From an uncultured Muribaculum sp. (GTDB lineage Bacteria > Bacteroidota > Bacteroidia > Bacteroidales > Muribaculaceae), in assembly GCA_910578835.1 (NCBI GenBank), contig CAJTSK010000012.1, positions 1 to 64,000 on the forward strand: a stretch of DNA of 64,000 nt, given 5' to 3'. The position numbers and the translations under genes were made by a program. The stretch's first letter is position 1. Every line of letters starts with the position of its first letter. Below are positions 24,662 to 33,955 of this stretch, piece after piece. Below the pieces are notes generated by a model. That model was not told where the DNA came from. It worked only from the letters and a program-made list of their open reading frames with translations, and made no database searches.

Positions 24662-24931
24662 TCAGATGGTGAGGTCCATGCGCAATACGTCATGCATAAA
24701 CCAGTCGTATATGCGTGTCAGCAAAGAGCGCTTGGAAAGGAAATAGTTTCTTACATCCTTGCCATGTTGAGTCAGCGCCCATGTATCCTGGTTACCCGAT
24801 ACGGCATTTCTGATAAAGCCCTGTAGCTCAAGGCTTCTTATCTCGTCAGGGGTCATGTTAAGCTCACTTATCACTCCATGCTCCTTTTCGAGAGCCGGGC
24901 TGCAGATGGGTAAATTTAAGTAAGCGTTCAT
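24662..24931 (-). CDS. Small winged-helix-like protein of unknown role
   Basis: 89 aa from ATG 24931, chosen because the promoter box (24968-24975) leaves a leader of about 30 bases; the frame upstream of it is AT-rich and implausible as coding. The segment TPDEIRSLELQGFIRN followed by WALTQHGKDVRNYF resembles the helix-wing part of winged-helix domains, but it could also be a helical protein without DNA binding. It is the first gene of a two-gene unit with the downstream membrane/coiled-coil protein. Confidence 0.6.
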   Translation of the reverse strand: MNAYLNLPICSPALEKEHGVISELNMTPDEIRSLELQGFIRNAVSGNQDTWALTQHGKDVRNYFLSKRSLLTRIYDWFMHDVLRMDLTI

Positions 24932-24967
24932 GAGGTAATTGTTTTGGTGGTTGCTTCTATTACAACG

Positions 24968-24999
24968 CAAAAATAAGCGATATTGTTGTAAAATCCAAA
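24968..24999 (-). promoter_or_regulatory. Promoter of the unrecognised two-gene unit
   Basis: On the minus strand TTTG (24996-24999), a 20-base spacer and TATTTTTG (24968-24975): a full match to the local promoter pattern. Confidence 0.65.
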
Positions 25000-25018
25000 T
25001 AATCAGCACAAAATCTAG

Positions 25019-26101
25019 TTAGTTATAAAGATTTTCATATTGACGGGCAATAGTTTTCCAGCGGTAGCGACGTTCAGCTATTTCCCGCATTGCGGTTGCG
25101 TTGGTGTTAAAATCGAGCGTTGTGTTATTGACAACTTTGACTAATTCATCTGCAGAACTAAAGTAGTTGGCTCTATTTTCGGTCGACTCACGGTTATAGA
25201 TACAGTCAAAGGCAATTATGGGTTTTGCAAAAAACATCGCTTCTACAAGTGATGGATTTGTACCTCCTGCACTATGTCCATGTAAGTAAAATTTGCAGTT
25301 GCTTCTCAACACATTAAGATCACGCAAGTCGTAAACTGCCGGTTGGATTTTTATGTTTGGAAAGGCGGAATATCGCTCACGCATTTCTTTGCCGTAGGTG
25401 CTTTTGTCCCAGTTCCCTATAAAGAGAATGTTTTTATCGGGCATACAGCTAAATGCTTCAAGTATTGTATGCACGTTATTTTCCGGTTCTATACGGCAGA
25501 TTGCTAATGAATAATTGTCCGCGGTTAATCCGTATTTGTTTAAAATTTCCGCAGCTTCTTGCTCCGATATGTCCTGAAGTACATGGTCGCCACCATATGC
25601 AATCAATTCCGAGTCTTTGCCGTACTCATTTTTGACATAATCGGTGATTCCTTTATTGTCGGTAACAATGACATCGCCATATTTCACAGCCTGACGTTCG
25701 GAATATTTAAGGAAACGGCGCGCCCACTTGTTCCATTTGTCACGGCGGTGTTCCAGTCCGTCAATGTTGATTACGAGTCGTTTTTTGGAAAACAGTCTGA
25801 ATACGGGGAGAAATGCACATCCCGACACACCGAGAATCAGCACAACGTCGCTCTTTCTTGCAGCTTTTATCAGCGAAAGAATATCGTAAGGGATGCTCTG
25901 GATGCCGTTGGCATTCAGCCCGACATACTCTGTCTTCGCCCCATGATATACCCACCGTTTATCATTATACGATTTTTTGCTGCAATAGACTGCATATTGC
26001 AAATCTTCTGATTGGTTGTGACGGACAAGCTGCTCGACAAGCGTCTCAAATCCGCCGTAATTAGCCGGCACACCGACGGTGCCTATTATTGCTACTTTCA
26101 T
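25019..26101 (-). CDS. DUF1972/GT4 glycosyltransferase, probable rhamnosyltransferase
   Basis: A 360-aa cytosolic or membrane-associated GT-B transferase. It opens with KVAIIGTVGVPANYGGFETL, the DUF1972 signature of Cps2T-like beta-1,4-rhamnosyltransferases, and has the C-terminal nucleotide-sugar site with GHSAGGTNPSLVEAMFF (E-x7-E type). With dTDP-L-rhamnose genes in the same locus, rhamnose transfer is the natural inference, but the acceptor is unknown. This gene marks the start of the AT-rich block going upstream. Confidence 0.88.
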   Translation of the reverse strand: MKVAIIGTVGVPANYGGFETLVEQLVRHNQSEDLQYAVYCSKKSYNDKRWVYHGAKTEYVGLNANGIQSIPYDILSLIKAARKSDVVLILGVSGCAFLPVFRLFSKKRLVINIDGLEHRRDKWNKWARRFLKYSERQAVKYGDVIVTDNKGITDYVKNEYGKDSELIAYGGDHVLQDISEQEAAEILNKYGLTADNYSLAICRIEPENNVHTILEAFSCMPDKNILFIGNWDKSTYGKEMRERYSAFPNIKIQPAVYDLRDLNVLRSNCKFYLHGHSAGGTNPSLVEAMFFAKPIIAFDCIYNRESTENRANYFSSADELVKVVNNTTLDFNTNATAMREIAERRYRWKTIARQYENLYN

Positions 26102-26110
26102 AATAATTAC

Positions 26111-27289
26111 TTATTTAAATAAATTATATTGGGGCAATAATCTTGATATTTCGGATTTATATATCTTGATAATTTGTTTTACATCAAATCTGGACAATGC
26201 ATATTCCCTGCTTTCACGGCGCATAGATCGCTTGTCATTATCAGAGAGTTGATAAATTGAAATCAAGCTGTTTAATAAGGCTTTACTATCTTTTGGTGGT
26301 ATTATATATCCTGTTTTTCCATCGATTACTAATTCTCTGCATCCCCGATTGTCTGTCGTTACGATTGGAATACCCATGCTTAGGGCTTCCATAAGGCTTC
26401 GGTTCATGCCTTCATTATAATATGACGGTAGCACAATGCAGTCAGCATCTGAGATAAATTCTTTAAGGTTGTTTAAATGGCCTTTATAGATTATAAATCC
26501 TTTTTCTTCTGAGTTATCAATTTCTTCTTTTAGAACTTTGTCAGGATGTATGTAATCAATACCACCGCAGAGATAAAAATCCCACGGTAGTGATTTTGAT
26601 TTGGCTGCTTGTGCGCAATCAACAAATTCATAATAGCCCTTTGTTTTGAGTACACGTCCTACCATCACAATCTTAAAGCGATTGGAATCTTTCTTTTCAT
26701 TGGAAGGTTTGTAAAAATCAGTGTTGACACCTTCTCCTCCTTCAAGAAGAGTTGTATTGGATTTGTCGTAGAAATTATTGGCTATCATGAATTTGAGGTC
26801 TTCTTTATTTAAAAAGAATGCTCGATTATTTCGCCTAAGAATATATCTTATAATTAAGAAAATAAGTCTGCTTTTTTTATCGGATTTGTTTGATAGATTG
26901 GTCAGTTCTTTGCTTAATCCTGCATACACAGAAATAGTTTTGTATTTGTGTAAAAAAGACAATAAACTACCAAAAATGATAGGTTTTAAGGTGTAATTTA
27001 TAATTAGGTCAGGATGAAATTTATTTATTACGTTATTTAGTTGTAACAAATAGCCAATGTTATCCTTTATACCTTTTGACGTGCGGTTCATTTTAATAGG
27101 GCAATAAATTACATCTGAAAATGGAATTTCATTTTCTTTTTCGCTTTCTGGGGCACATAAGATTATTTTGATACCTTGCGATTTAAAATATTCAATCAAA
27201 TCTTTTCTAAAATGCAATAATGCGCCTAGATGATTGTCATTAAGCATTATTGTAGGTGTATTTACTATCCGTTTATTCGCTTGTTTCAT
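26111..27289 (-). CDS. GT4-family glycosyltransferase
   Basis: A 392-aa GT-B transferase. The N-terminal part (FRKDLIEYFKSQGIKIILCAP, then PDLIINYTLKPIIFG and KTISVYAGLS) resembles PglA/CapM-like HexNAc transferases. The C-terminal GT1-type domain has VMVGRVLKTKGYYEF and PSYYNEGMNRSLMEALSMG. It would add one sugar of the repeat unit. It follows the next GT gene upstream after a 208-base gap that contains a strong hairpin. The region is AT-rich. Confidence 0.88.
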   Translation of the reverse strand: MKQANKRIVNTPTIMLNDNHLGALLHFRKDLIEYFKSQGIKIILCAPESEKENEIPFSDVIYCPIKMNRTSKGIKDNIGYLLQLNNVINKFHPDLIINYTLKPIIFGSLLSFLHKYKTISVYAGLSKELTNLSNKSDKKSRLIFLIIRYILRRNNRAFFLNKEDLKFMIANNFYDKSNTTLLEGGEGVNTDFYKPSNEKKDSNRFKIVMVGRVLKTKGYYEFVDCAQAAKSKSLPWDFYLCGGIDYIHPDKVLKEEIDNSEEKGFIIYKGHLNNLKEFISDADCIVLPSYYNEGMNRSLMEALSMGIPIVTTDNRGCRELVIDGKTGYIIPPKDSKALLNSLISIYQLSDNDKRSMRRESREYALSRFDVKQIIKIYKSEISRLLPQYNLFK

Positions 27290-27436
27290 TGTTATTATAA
27301 AATTAATTAACGTTATAGATATGTGTGTGTTTCGTAGTTAAAAGATTCATTCAGAAAGTATTACAATGGTAAATAGAACATAGCTTATAATAGCCAGCTG
27401 TAATTTTATAATTTATGTCCTAAATAGTAATAATCG

Positions 27437-27477
27437 TGCGTAATTTATGAATGTTAAGAAGATTCATAAACTACGCA
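27437..27477. repeat. Strong hairpin between two glycosyltransferase genes
   Basis: The 16-base arms 27437-27452 and 27462-27477 pair at 15 of 16 positions around a 9-base loop. There is no clear T run on either side, so processing, mRNA stabilisation or partial termination are all possible. Otherwise the gap 27290-27497 shows only AT-rich sequence. Confidence 0.6.
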
Positions 27478-27497
27478 TTCTTAATAGAGTTATAAAT

Positions 27498-28601
27498 TTA
27501 AGCTAATCCTAGTTCGCTAATTTTATCAATAAATAATTTAAACTCTTTTCGATTTTCATATTCTGAATAATCAAGGTCAGAATAAAATATTTTTGTCCCA
27601 TGGTTTGTTATTGTGTCGCTTATAGCAATTGCATATTCTTTAGGTGAATTTCCGCTTAAGATTCCAAAAGATGGGAATTTTTCTAATGTTTGAATAAAAT
27701 ATGGTATTTTTGAAGCGATTATTGGTCGCTTAAAGTGAAATGCTGTTTCAATAATGCCACTTTGCGACGTCTTACGATATGGCAATGTAATATAGTCACA
27801 TTTAGAAAAAAGAAATTTCAATTCGTCATCCGTAATGTGCCTAGATAAAATATGTATATTTTTGTCAAGTTGAGTGCAATATTTGCATATGGTTCCATCA
27901 AAATCTTTTCCTGCAATAATTAGATTCGCTTTCTCAGACACTGGCTCTTCCAGGAGTCTAAATGCTTCAATTACAATGTCAACACCTTTGCTGATATTTA
28001 AATTTCCAAAAAATAAGAAATTAATTTTACTTTGATTAAATAATTCGGTTAAGCTGGTTGGTATCTTGTCAATATTATATTTTTTATCATATTGATATTT
28101 GAAATGAGGAACAAAAATTCTATTCCCGCTATACTTAAATTCATCTAAATATATTTCTGTTCGCTTTGAATGGAAAATTATATTATTAACGTTGTTTTTA
28201 TATATCTTTTTCCAACATTGTTTTAATAGATGATTTGTGTCTAAACTTTGAGAAATTGCCTCATGGATATCGATGATTCCATTGCGCTTTTTACTAATAA
28301 TTTTTATAAATGGAATATCTATAAAATGACCATAACTTAGATATATGAAAGTGCCATTTGGGGTACTTTTTATAAATTTATTAAGTTTGAGTATATTACG
28401 TAATAAATAATATATTTTGACAAATGTGTTTCCTTTATATTGGTTAAAAAAGAATGGCGTTACATTTTTATCAGAATAGTTGGAGAGTATGTTCACTTCT
28501 GAATTCGGAATTTTTGATAAATTTGATTTGAATGCATTTAAATAATAATCCATTCCACAATGAACTCCGAGATAGTCGATTAAGTAAATTTGGGTTCCCA
28601 T
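27498..28601 (-). CDS. GT4-like glycosyltransferase
   Basis: 367 aa. The N-terminal half is weakly conserved. The C-terminal nucleotide-sugar domain shows INFLFFGNLNISKGVDIVIEAF, a central LIIAGKDFDG, and the late loop DYITLPYRKTSQSGIIETAF, where the usual E-x7-E is modified. This fits GT4 enzymes of capsule clusters. The donor is unknown. The gene lies 13 bases after the acetyltransferase gene. Codon use is strongly AT-rich. Confidence 0.8.
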   Translation of the reverse strand: MGTQIYLIDYLGVHCGMDYYLNAFKSNLSKIPNSEVNILSNYSDKNVTPFFFNQYKGNTFVKIYYLLRNILKLNKFIKSTPNGTFIYLSYGHFIDIPFIKIISKKRNGIIDIHEAISQSLDTNHLLKQCWKKIYKNNVNNIIFHSKRTEIYLDEFKYSGNRIFVPHFKYQYDKKYNIDKIPTSLTELFNQSKINFLFFGNLNISKGVDIVIEAFRLLEEPVSEKANLIIAGKDFDGTICKYCTQLDKNIHILSRHITDDELKFLFSKCDYITLPYRKTSQSGIIETAFHFKRPIIASKIPYFIQTLEKFPSFGILSGNSPKEYAIAISDTITNHGTKIFYSDLDYSEYENRKEFKLFIDKISELGLA

Positions 28602-28614
28602 TTGGTTTAATAAA

Positions 28615-29205
28615 TTAGTGAAAAGGTAAATTGAAATTGCAGTTGTAGCAATAATCAGAATTCGGTTGTCTATGCCCTATTATTTTTGCTGGAATACCTG
28701 CAACAATTGCATTTTTAGGTACGGATTTAGTGACAACGGCTCCTGACGCAACAACACAACCGGAATCTAATATTACTCCAGGCAATATTGTGGCGTTTGC
28801 GCCAATCCATACAAAATCTTTTATTACTATTGGCTTTGATTGATATTCAAAGTCAGGAGTGTTTATTTTATGTGAGCCAGTTATTAAATTTGCTTTAAAA
28901 GAAATAGAGACATTGTCTCCAATTTCAATTCCTCCTCTGCCGTCTAAAATACAATTTCGATTTATATGAGAGCCATTTCCTATTCTTATTTTGTAGGGAT
29001 CAATTATTATTTGAGACATATTGATTTGTGAATGAGATGCAATTTTCAAACCACATGTTTTAAGATATATTTTTCTTAGTATCCAAAACGGGATATAATT
29101 TATCCAATAATTTAATATGTAATAAGTAAATAGATTGACGAAATATCGAAATGAAATTTTAATAAGATATGAGTTTTTACAGGTGTCTTTGAATGATTTA
29201 GTCAT
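28615..29205 (-). CDS. Hexapeptide-repeat (LbH) O-acyltransferase
   Basis: 196 aa with left-handed beta-helix hexapeptide repeats through about residues 70-180 (IRIGNGSHINRNCILDGRGG, VWIGANATILPGVILDSG, VVASGAVVTKSVPKNAIVAG). It resembles WcaF/NodL-type acetyltransferases that O-acetylate surface sugars using acetyl-CoA. Only 2 bases separate it from the preceding GT gene. Confidence 0.88.
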   Translation of the reverse strand: MTKSFKDTCKNSYLIKISFRYFVNLFTYYILNYWINYIPFWILRKIYLKTCGLKIASHSQINMSQIIIDPYKIRIGNGSHINRNCILDGRGGIEIGDNVSISFKANLITGSHKINTPDFEYQSKPIVIKDFVWIGANATILPGVILDSGCVVASGAVVTKSVPKNAIVAGIPAKIIGHRQPNSDYCYNCNFNLPFH

Positions 29206-29207
29206 AA

Positions 29208-30344
29208 TTAATTATGTAAAAGATTATCAAAAAGAGATTCCCATTTTTCAAGAACTACGTCTGGCAAATATTTGGAAACTTCATTGTATGAAGCTTTTCC
29301 CATTTCGACTCGTTTCGATTTGTTTTTTATTAGATTTTCAATTTCTGCGCTAAGGATGTCGATGTTTTCAGGAGGGATAAGAATGCCAGCATTATTATTG
29401 CCAAATAAATCTAATGGTCCACAGGGACATTTAAACGACACTATTGGTAGTCCCACAGCCATGGCTTCTAAAAGGACCATTGGCAACCCTTCAAATCGTG
29501 AACTTAAAATATAAAATGAAGCTTCCTGTAGAACATTATATACATTATGAGTTGGAGGATAAAAATGAACATTATTTGTCAACTCTAAATCAGACCTTAA
29601 TTTTAATAAATCATCTTTTAATTCACCATCGCCGTATATGTCCAGATTCCAGTTGGGGTATTTAGTGGCAATATTTTTCCATGCGTGCATTAGCATGTCA
29701 TATCCCTTTTGGTAAGTTAAGCGTCCGATAGAAATTGCCCTATTCGTATTTAATTGAGCAGGAAAATCAGCTTTACGCTCAATGAAATTTGGAATAACAT
29801 GTAAATTTCTAAGATTTCCCCATTTAAGTTTGTCTTCCTCCGTAAGACAGACAAAAGCATCTAATTTTGAAATATTCTTTTTAAATCGTATATTTAAAAA
29901 TTTATGGATGTATTTTCTTAGGTAACTTTGTCCATGCATTAGTCTATAGTCATGAGAAAAATGAATTTCTGCAATTCGCTTCATTCGTTTTATAGACTTA
30001 ATTTTATGTAAAAATTCAATTTCATTTCCAAATGTGGAAATTATTAAATCTGGTTGAAATTCATCAACTAAGCTTTGTAGTTTTAATTGATGAACTTTTA
30101 TCTTCTTATATCGTGTAAAAATTTTTTTCACGATATAATCATTCGATATATCATCATAGTTTATGTTTAAATCAATTAATTTGATATTTGCACTTATATC
30201 GAAAAATACGTGTCTGCACTTCTGATTGACTGTTGCAATCATGACTTCATGTCCTTTAGACTCGAAATGGTTGGCTTTTGCCGTTATTATCCGCTCCATG
30301 CCACCCGAATTGTAGAGACCTTCAATGCAATATAATATTTTCAT
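29208..30344 (-). CDS. GT4-family glycosyltransferase
   Basis: 378 aa with the typical GT4 architecture: N-terminal CIEGLYNSGGMERIITAKAN (acceptor-side loop), then AISIGRLTYQKGYDMLMHAW, DIYGDGELKDDL and SSRFEGLPMVLLEAMAVGLP (E-x7-E). It is similar in pattern to N-acetylgalactosamine or galactose transferases of capsule loci. Its start overlaps the stop of the upstream polymerase gene by 4 bases (ATGA), so translation is coupled. Confidence 0.9.
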   Translation of the reverse strand: MKILYCIEGLYNSGGMERIITAKANHFESKGHEVMIATVNQKCRHVFFDISANIKLIDLNINYDDISNDYIVKKIFTRYKKIKVHQLKLQSLVDEFQPDLIISTFGNEIEFLHKIKSIKRMKRIAEIHFSHDYRLMHGQSYLRKYIHKFLNIRFKKNISKLDAFVCLTEEDKLKWGNLRNLHVIPNFIERKADFPAQLNTNRAISIGRLTYQKGYDMLMHAWKNIATKYPNWNLDIYGDGELKDDLLKLRSDLELTNNVHFYPPTHNVYNVLQEASFYILSSRFEGLPMVLLEAMAVGLPIVSFKCPCGPLDLFGNNNAGILIPPENIDILSAEIENLIKNKSKRVEMGKASYNEVSKYLPDVVLEKWESLFDNLLHN

Positions 30345-31450
30345 GATTCATTCAAAGTTTGAAATGTATATTTTTGTGGAATTATTGCAGTTAAAATTAT
30401 CATCCATAGAATAATCCCGGCTCCTGACGGTGCGCCAAATGTAGATTCAGCCATAGCTGCAAATAGCATACCTATAATAAAAGGTATATAGGCTTTTATT
30501 TCGTTAAATGAACTCATTATTGCTTTATAGCAACATATACAAAAAAAGGAAAGAGTTATTATTCCTCCTAAGTGTAGCATTGCAAGATAGGCATTGTCTA
30601 AGGGGACATCTAATTCTAATGGCTTTCCAAGTAAAAAGTCGATTATTGTAAAATCTCTAAAGAATAAATAAAATAAATATAAACGACCGCTAACTATTTC
30701 ATTAATAAATTCAACATCTAAATATTCATATTGTATGGCAATATATACGATTAGTGATACAAATACAGTTGGGAGGAGGGCAATGTAGAATCTATAATAT
30801 CGTTTTAACAGTCCATTAAAATATATGAGCCCAAAGAAAATTAGAATTAATGAACTAAGGAAGAATGTTCGTGATCCGCAATAGTAGTACATCAGCAAAT
30901 CGATTGTAATAGATGAAATAACGAATAATGTCCTATGATGTTTAAAGCATATAAGGTATAATAAAGAAATTAGATAGAAAATTGTTGTTCCTACATTGTT
31001 TGAATTTCCTAAGCCTAAATCATATATTACGCTATGTGTTTTTTCTACTATAGTTGGTGTATGAGATGTAATTCCCAAAAGAATTAGTTCTATTTGAAAT
31101 AGTAGTTGAAATAATGTGATTAAGAATGCTGTTATTGCGAGATTTCTGATTGGTATTTTTAATTCGATAAGTTGGTAAGCTGTGGCAATTACAGTCCATA
31201 ACATCAGCCAATTTCTAAATATTAGACAAATAGGTAATATCAATAATAAAATAGTCTTAAATTTGCCGATTTCTAGTGGATTAATCGAAAGAAGAGTAAA
31301 TATAGCTACAAAATAGTTTAAATTTACAATATCATTAATACATTCAAATGCCTTATAGTGAAGAAATGGGTATACTGAGCAGAAAAAGAATGATATATAT
31401 ATCATAAGAACTCTGAAGACGTGGAATCTGTAATTAATGATTGAAGCCAT
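30341..31450 (-). CDS. Wzy-like polysaccharide polymerase
   Basis: 369 aa, very hydrophobic, with roughly ten or more membrane helices and a larger periplasmic loop near residues 265-300 (FTIIDFLLGKPLELDVPLDNAY), as in O-antigen/capsule polymerases. Such proteins are highly diverged, so the call rests on topology and on its position among glycosyltransferases and a Wzx flippase. It would link repeat units on the periplasmic face. Confidence 0.75.
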   Translation of the reverse strand: MASIINYRFHVFRVLMIYISFFFCSVYPFLHYKAFECINDIVNLNYFVAIFTLLSINPLEIGKFKTILLLILPICLIFRNWLMLWTVIATAYQLIELKIPIRNLAITAFLITLFQLLFQIELILLGITSHTPTIVEKTHSVIYDLGLGNSNNVGTTIFYLISLLYLICFKHHRTLFVISSITIDLLMYYYCGSRTFFLSSLILIFFGLIYFNGLLKRYYRFYIALLPTVFVSLIVYIAIQYEYLDVEFINEIVSGRLYLFYLFFRDFTIIDFLLGKPLELDVPLDNAYLAMLHLGGIITLSFFCICCYKAIMSSFNEIKAYIPFIIGMLFAAMAESTFGAPSGAGIILWMIILTAIIPQKYTFQTLNES

Positions 31451-31459
31451 ATCGACGGT

Positions 31460-32374
31460 TTAATATAATGCAGATTTATACCCCATTTTATAGCAGAGTC
31501 TTTTATAAATGCGATTTAGTAATGTAGGTGTAAGTACAGACAGAGGAACTTCTTTTTTCATCCTTTTGATCGATTTATATAATCGTCCCCATCGCAAATT
31601 AAATAAATCTGAAATAATTAAGTCATATATGTTGTATGCATGTATAGGAATGTGGTTTTTTATAAAAAAGGCTTCTTTTTTTGTGAAAATCGAATAGAAT
31701 AACTCTTCTCTTTCTTTAATAATTGAATTAACTACTGAATCAGTTCTAAATGTCACGACATACATTATGCGACTGTCAACACTGACTGAGGTGCCATAGA
31801 ATCCACATAAATAGGAAAAGAGTGTGTCATTATAACATGGCGTTTCTTGAAAATTGATAGAATACTTCTTTATGAGTTCCGATTTTATTAGTTTACTCCA
31901 AGGTTCGCCGAATGCAAATCGTAATTTTAGAGATGCTTTTTGTTGGTTCTTATTAAAAAGGTCAATAGCATAATTGTGAAAAAGAACCCTGTTTGATGGC
32001 TTATATGAAATAGAGTTTACTGATGAGACATTACAAAATATGATATCATAAGTGGTGTCTATATATGTATCTAGTATATCGGATAACGCAGGAGTAAAAT
32101 AGTCATCAGCATCTGCAAATAAGATATATTTACCATAAACATGTTGAAGTCCAATGTTTCTAGCTTTGCCTCCACCTCCATTAGTGCCTGTGTCATACCA
32201 TTCTACCCAGTCATATTCATTTTTGACTAATTCTAATTCTTCTAAATCTTTGGTGGAGCAGTCGTCAACTACTATGACTTGTAGGTCTCTGCGTTTTGGA
32301 ACCGTCTGCAAAAGTCTCTTCAATAATTTGGGAATATTGAAATGAGGGATTATTAAAGTGTAATTGTAGTCCAT
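31460..32374 (-). CDS. GT2-family glycosyltransferase
   Basis: 304 aa GT-A enzyme. It opens with YTLIIPHFNIPKLLKRLLQT, then VIVVDDCSTKD (first Asp motif) and ILFADADDYF (D-x-D metal site); the conserved FGEPWSKLIK segment follows. The donor is not predictable. It lies 54 bases from the flippase gene. Confidence 0.9.
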   Translation of the reverse strand: MDYNYTLIIPHFNIPKLLKRLLQTVPKRRDLQVIVVDDCSTKDLEELELVKNEYDWVEWYDTGTNGGGGKARNIGLQHVYGKYILFADADDYFTPALSDILDTYIDTTYDIIFCNVSSVNSISYKPSNRVLFHNYAIDLFNKNQQKASLKLRFAFGEPWSKLIKSELIKKYSINFQETPCYNDTLFSYLCGFYGTSVSVDSRIMYVVTFRTDSVVNSIIKEREELFYSIFTKKEAFFIKNHIPIHAYNIYDLIISDLFNLRWGRLYKSIKRMKKEVPLSVLTPTLLNRIYKRLCYKMGYKSALY

Positions 32375-32428
32375 ATTAACCGTTTAAGAAGATATAGTTG
32401 AGTATTGTAGTGGTCTGATGATATAGTA

Positions 32429-33955
32429 TTATTGTGGTTTGAAAAATCTTTGACGTAATACTTTTAGAATTGCCTGTCGTTCTGTTTTATTTATACCGAT
32501 ACAAAATATTAGTAGGATTGTAAAAAAAACTGATGCTGCGACAAATAAGATGAGAAAGCCGATGTTTTTGGGAATGAATCTATATATGCATATGGAAATT
32601 ACAAAAGAAAAAAAGACAACAGGAATTATCCTGATAAAAACTTCAGTTATAAATTTCTTATATGAAAATAAAATCAACCCATGTAAAAGTCTCAATCGCA
32701 CCATTATTCCAAGAATTGAAATTGTAATTGCAACAAATAATACTATGTATGGATTAGCGTCAAATCTTAATAGAAGCCACGATATTGGTAAATTAAGGAG
32801 CATAATTATCGAGATTATAATTTGAAAATTACGGATGTGACCAGTTGCTTGAATTGCTGTCGTAATAGGATTAATTATGGATTCTATTAAAACTAAACAT
32901 AAAGTCAGCTGCAAAAATCCAATAGTATATTCAGTGCAATTCCCAAGCCAAAGAATAAGTATTTCTTCTGCTGCAATAATTAACGGGGTCGTTATAATAG
33001 CCATTAAAAGTACAGAAAATCTACAACCTAAAAACACGAGTTTAATCATTCCATTAAGATCATTGGCTGCGTATCTTTTTGTGATTTGTGGGTTTATCGC
33101 CATTTGGAAATTAGAAGCTAATCCATTAATTGTTGTCCCAATTTGATTTGCAATGCCTCTTGCTGCATTAATGGCGACACTGAAGAAAATATTTAGCAAA
33201 ATATTTATTCCTTGGTCTTTTAAAGAATACCCAAGACTTCCGACAAAACTCCACCCGGAAAAAGAGAACATATCTTTCATTAGCTTGGAGTCATGAACTT
33301 TTCTAATTTTACATTCATCAAAATGTTGTTTACAATATATTTGATAAATTATTCTCATTAGTACAGATACAATAAGTACAAGAATGGAATAAGTTATTAG
33401 CTTGTCAAAGGGTATAAATATGAGCAAGAATACTGTGATAAGTTTTAATATGACGTCTAAAATGCCTAAGTAACCATATACTTTCATGTGTTCATGAGCA
33501 ACAATGCATGAATTATATGGTACACTTATTATTGTAATGATGAATGCAATTATAGAACACTGATACACCCAGTTTGCTGCGAGCATCCTGCCCTCTGGAA
33601 TATTAAGCTTATTATTAAGAAACCACAGACCGGCTGTTTCAGCAAGAACAAAGACAACTATTGCCAACAAAGAATGTACTGTTACGCATATTGAAAAGAC
33701 TTTGTTTAATTGGTCTTTGTTATTTCGACCTAATTCAAATGAGATAAATCGCTGAGAAGAAACTATCATTGCGGTATTTAAGAATGAGAACATCATTACA
33801 ATTCCGCCGACAACGTTATATATACCATAGTCATCTACACCTAACACTTGCCAAATGATTCGGAAGGTGTAAAGATTGACAATTATAGTTAAAAACATCC
33901 TCATATAAAGGAAGATGGTATTAGTAGCGATACGTTTATTGTCTTCAGATGGCAT
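32429..33955 (-). CDS. Wzx-like flippase (oligosaccharide flippase family)
   Basis: 508 aa from ATG 33955, chosen because it begins MPSEDNKRIATNTIFLYMRM as in related Bacteroidetes proteins; the in-frame TTG at 33997 adds 14 unlikely residues. Twelve to fourteen membrane helices and the segment WQVLGVDDYGIYNVVGG mark the PST/MATE-like lipid-linked oligosaccharide flippases. It would move undecaprenyl-linked repeat units across the inner membrane for polymerisation by the Wzy-like protein. Confidence 0.88.
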   Translation of the reverse strand: MPSEDNKRIATNTIFLYMRMFLTIIVNLYTFRIIWQVLGVDDYGIYNVVGGIVMMFSFLNTAMIVSSQRFISFELGRNNKDQLNKVFSICVTVHSLLAIVVFVLAETAGLWFLNNKLNIPEGRMLAANWVYQCSIIAFIITIISVPYNSCIVAHEHMKVYGYLGILDVILKLITVFLLIFIPFDKLITYSILVLIVSVLMRIIYQIYCKQHFDECKIRKVHDSKLMKDMFSFSGWSFVGSLGYSLKDQGINILLNIFFSVAINAARGIANQIGTTINGLASNFQMAINPQITKRYAANDLNGMIKLVFLGCRFSVLLMAIITTPLIIAAEEILILWLGNCTEYTIGFLQLTLCLVLIESIINPITTAIQATGHIRNFQIIISIIMLLNLPISWLLLRFDANPYIVLFVAITISILGIMVRLRLLHGLILFSYKKFITEVFIRIIPVVFFSFVISICIYRFIPKNIGFLILFVAASVFFTILLIFCIGINKTERQAILKVLRQRFFKPQ

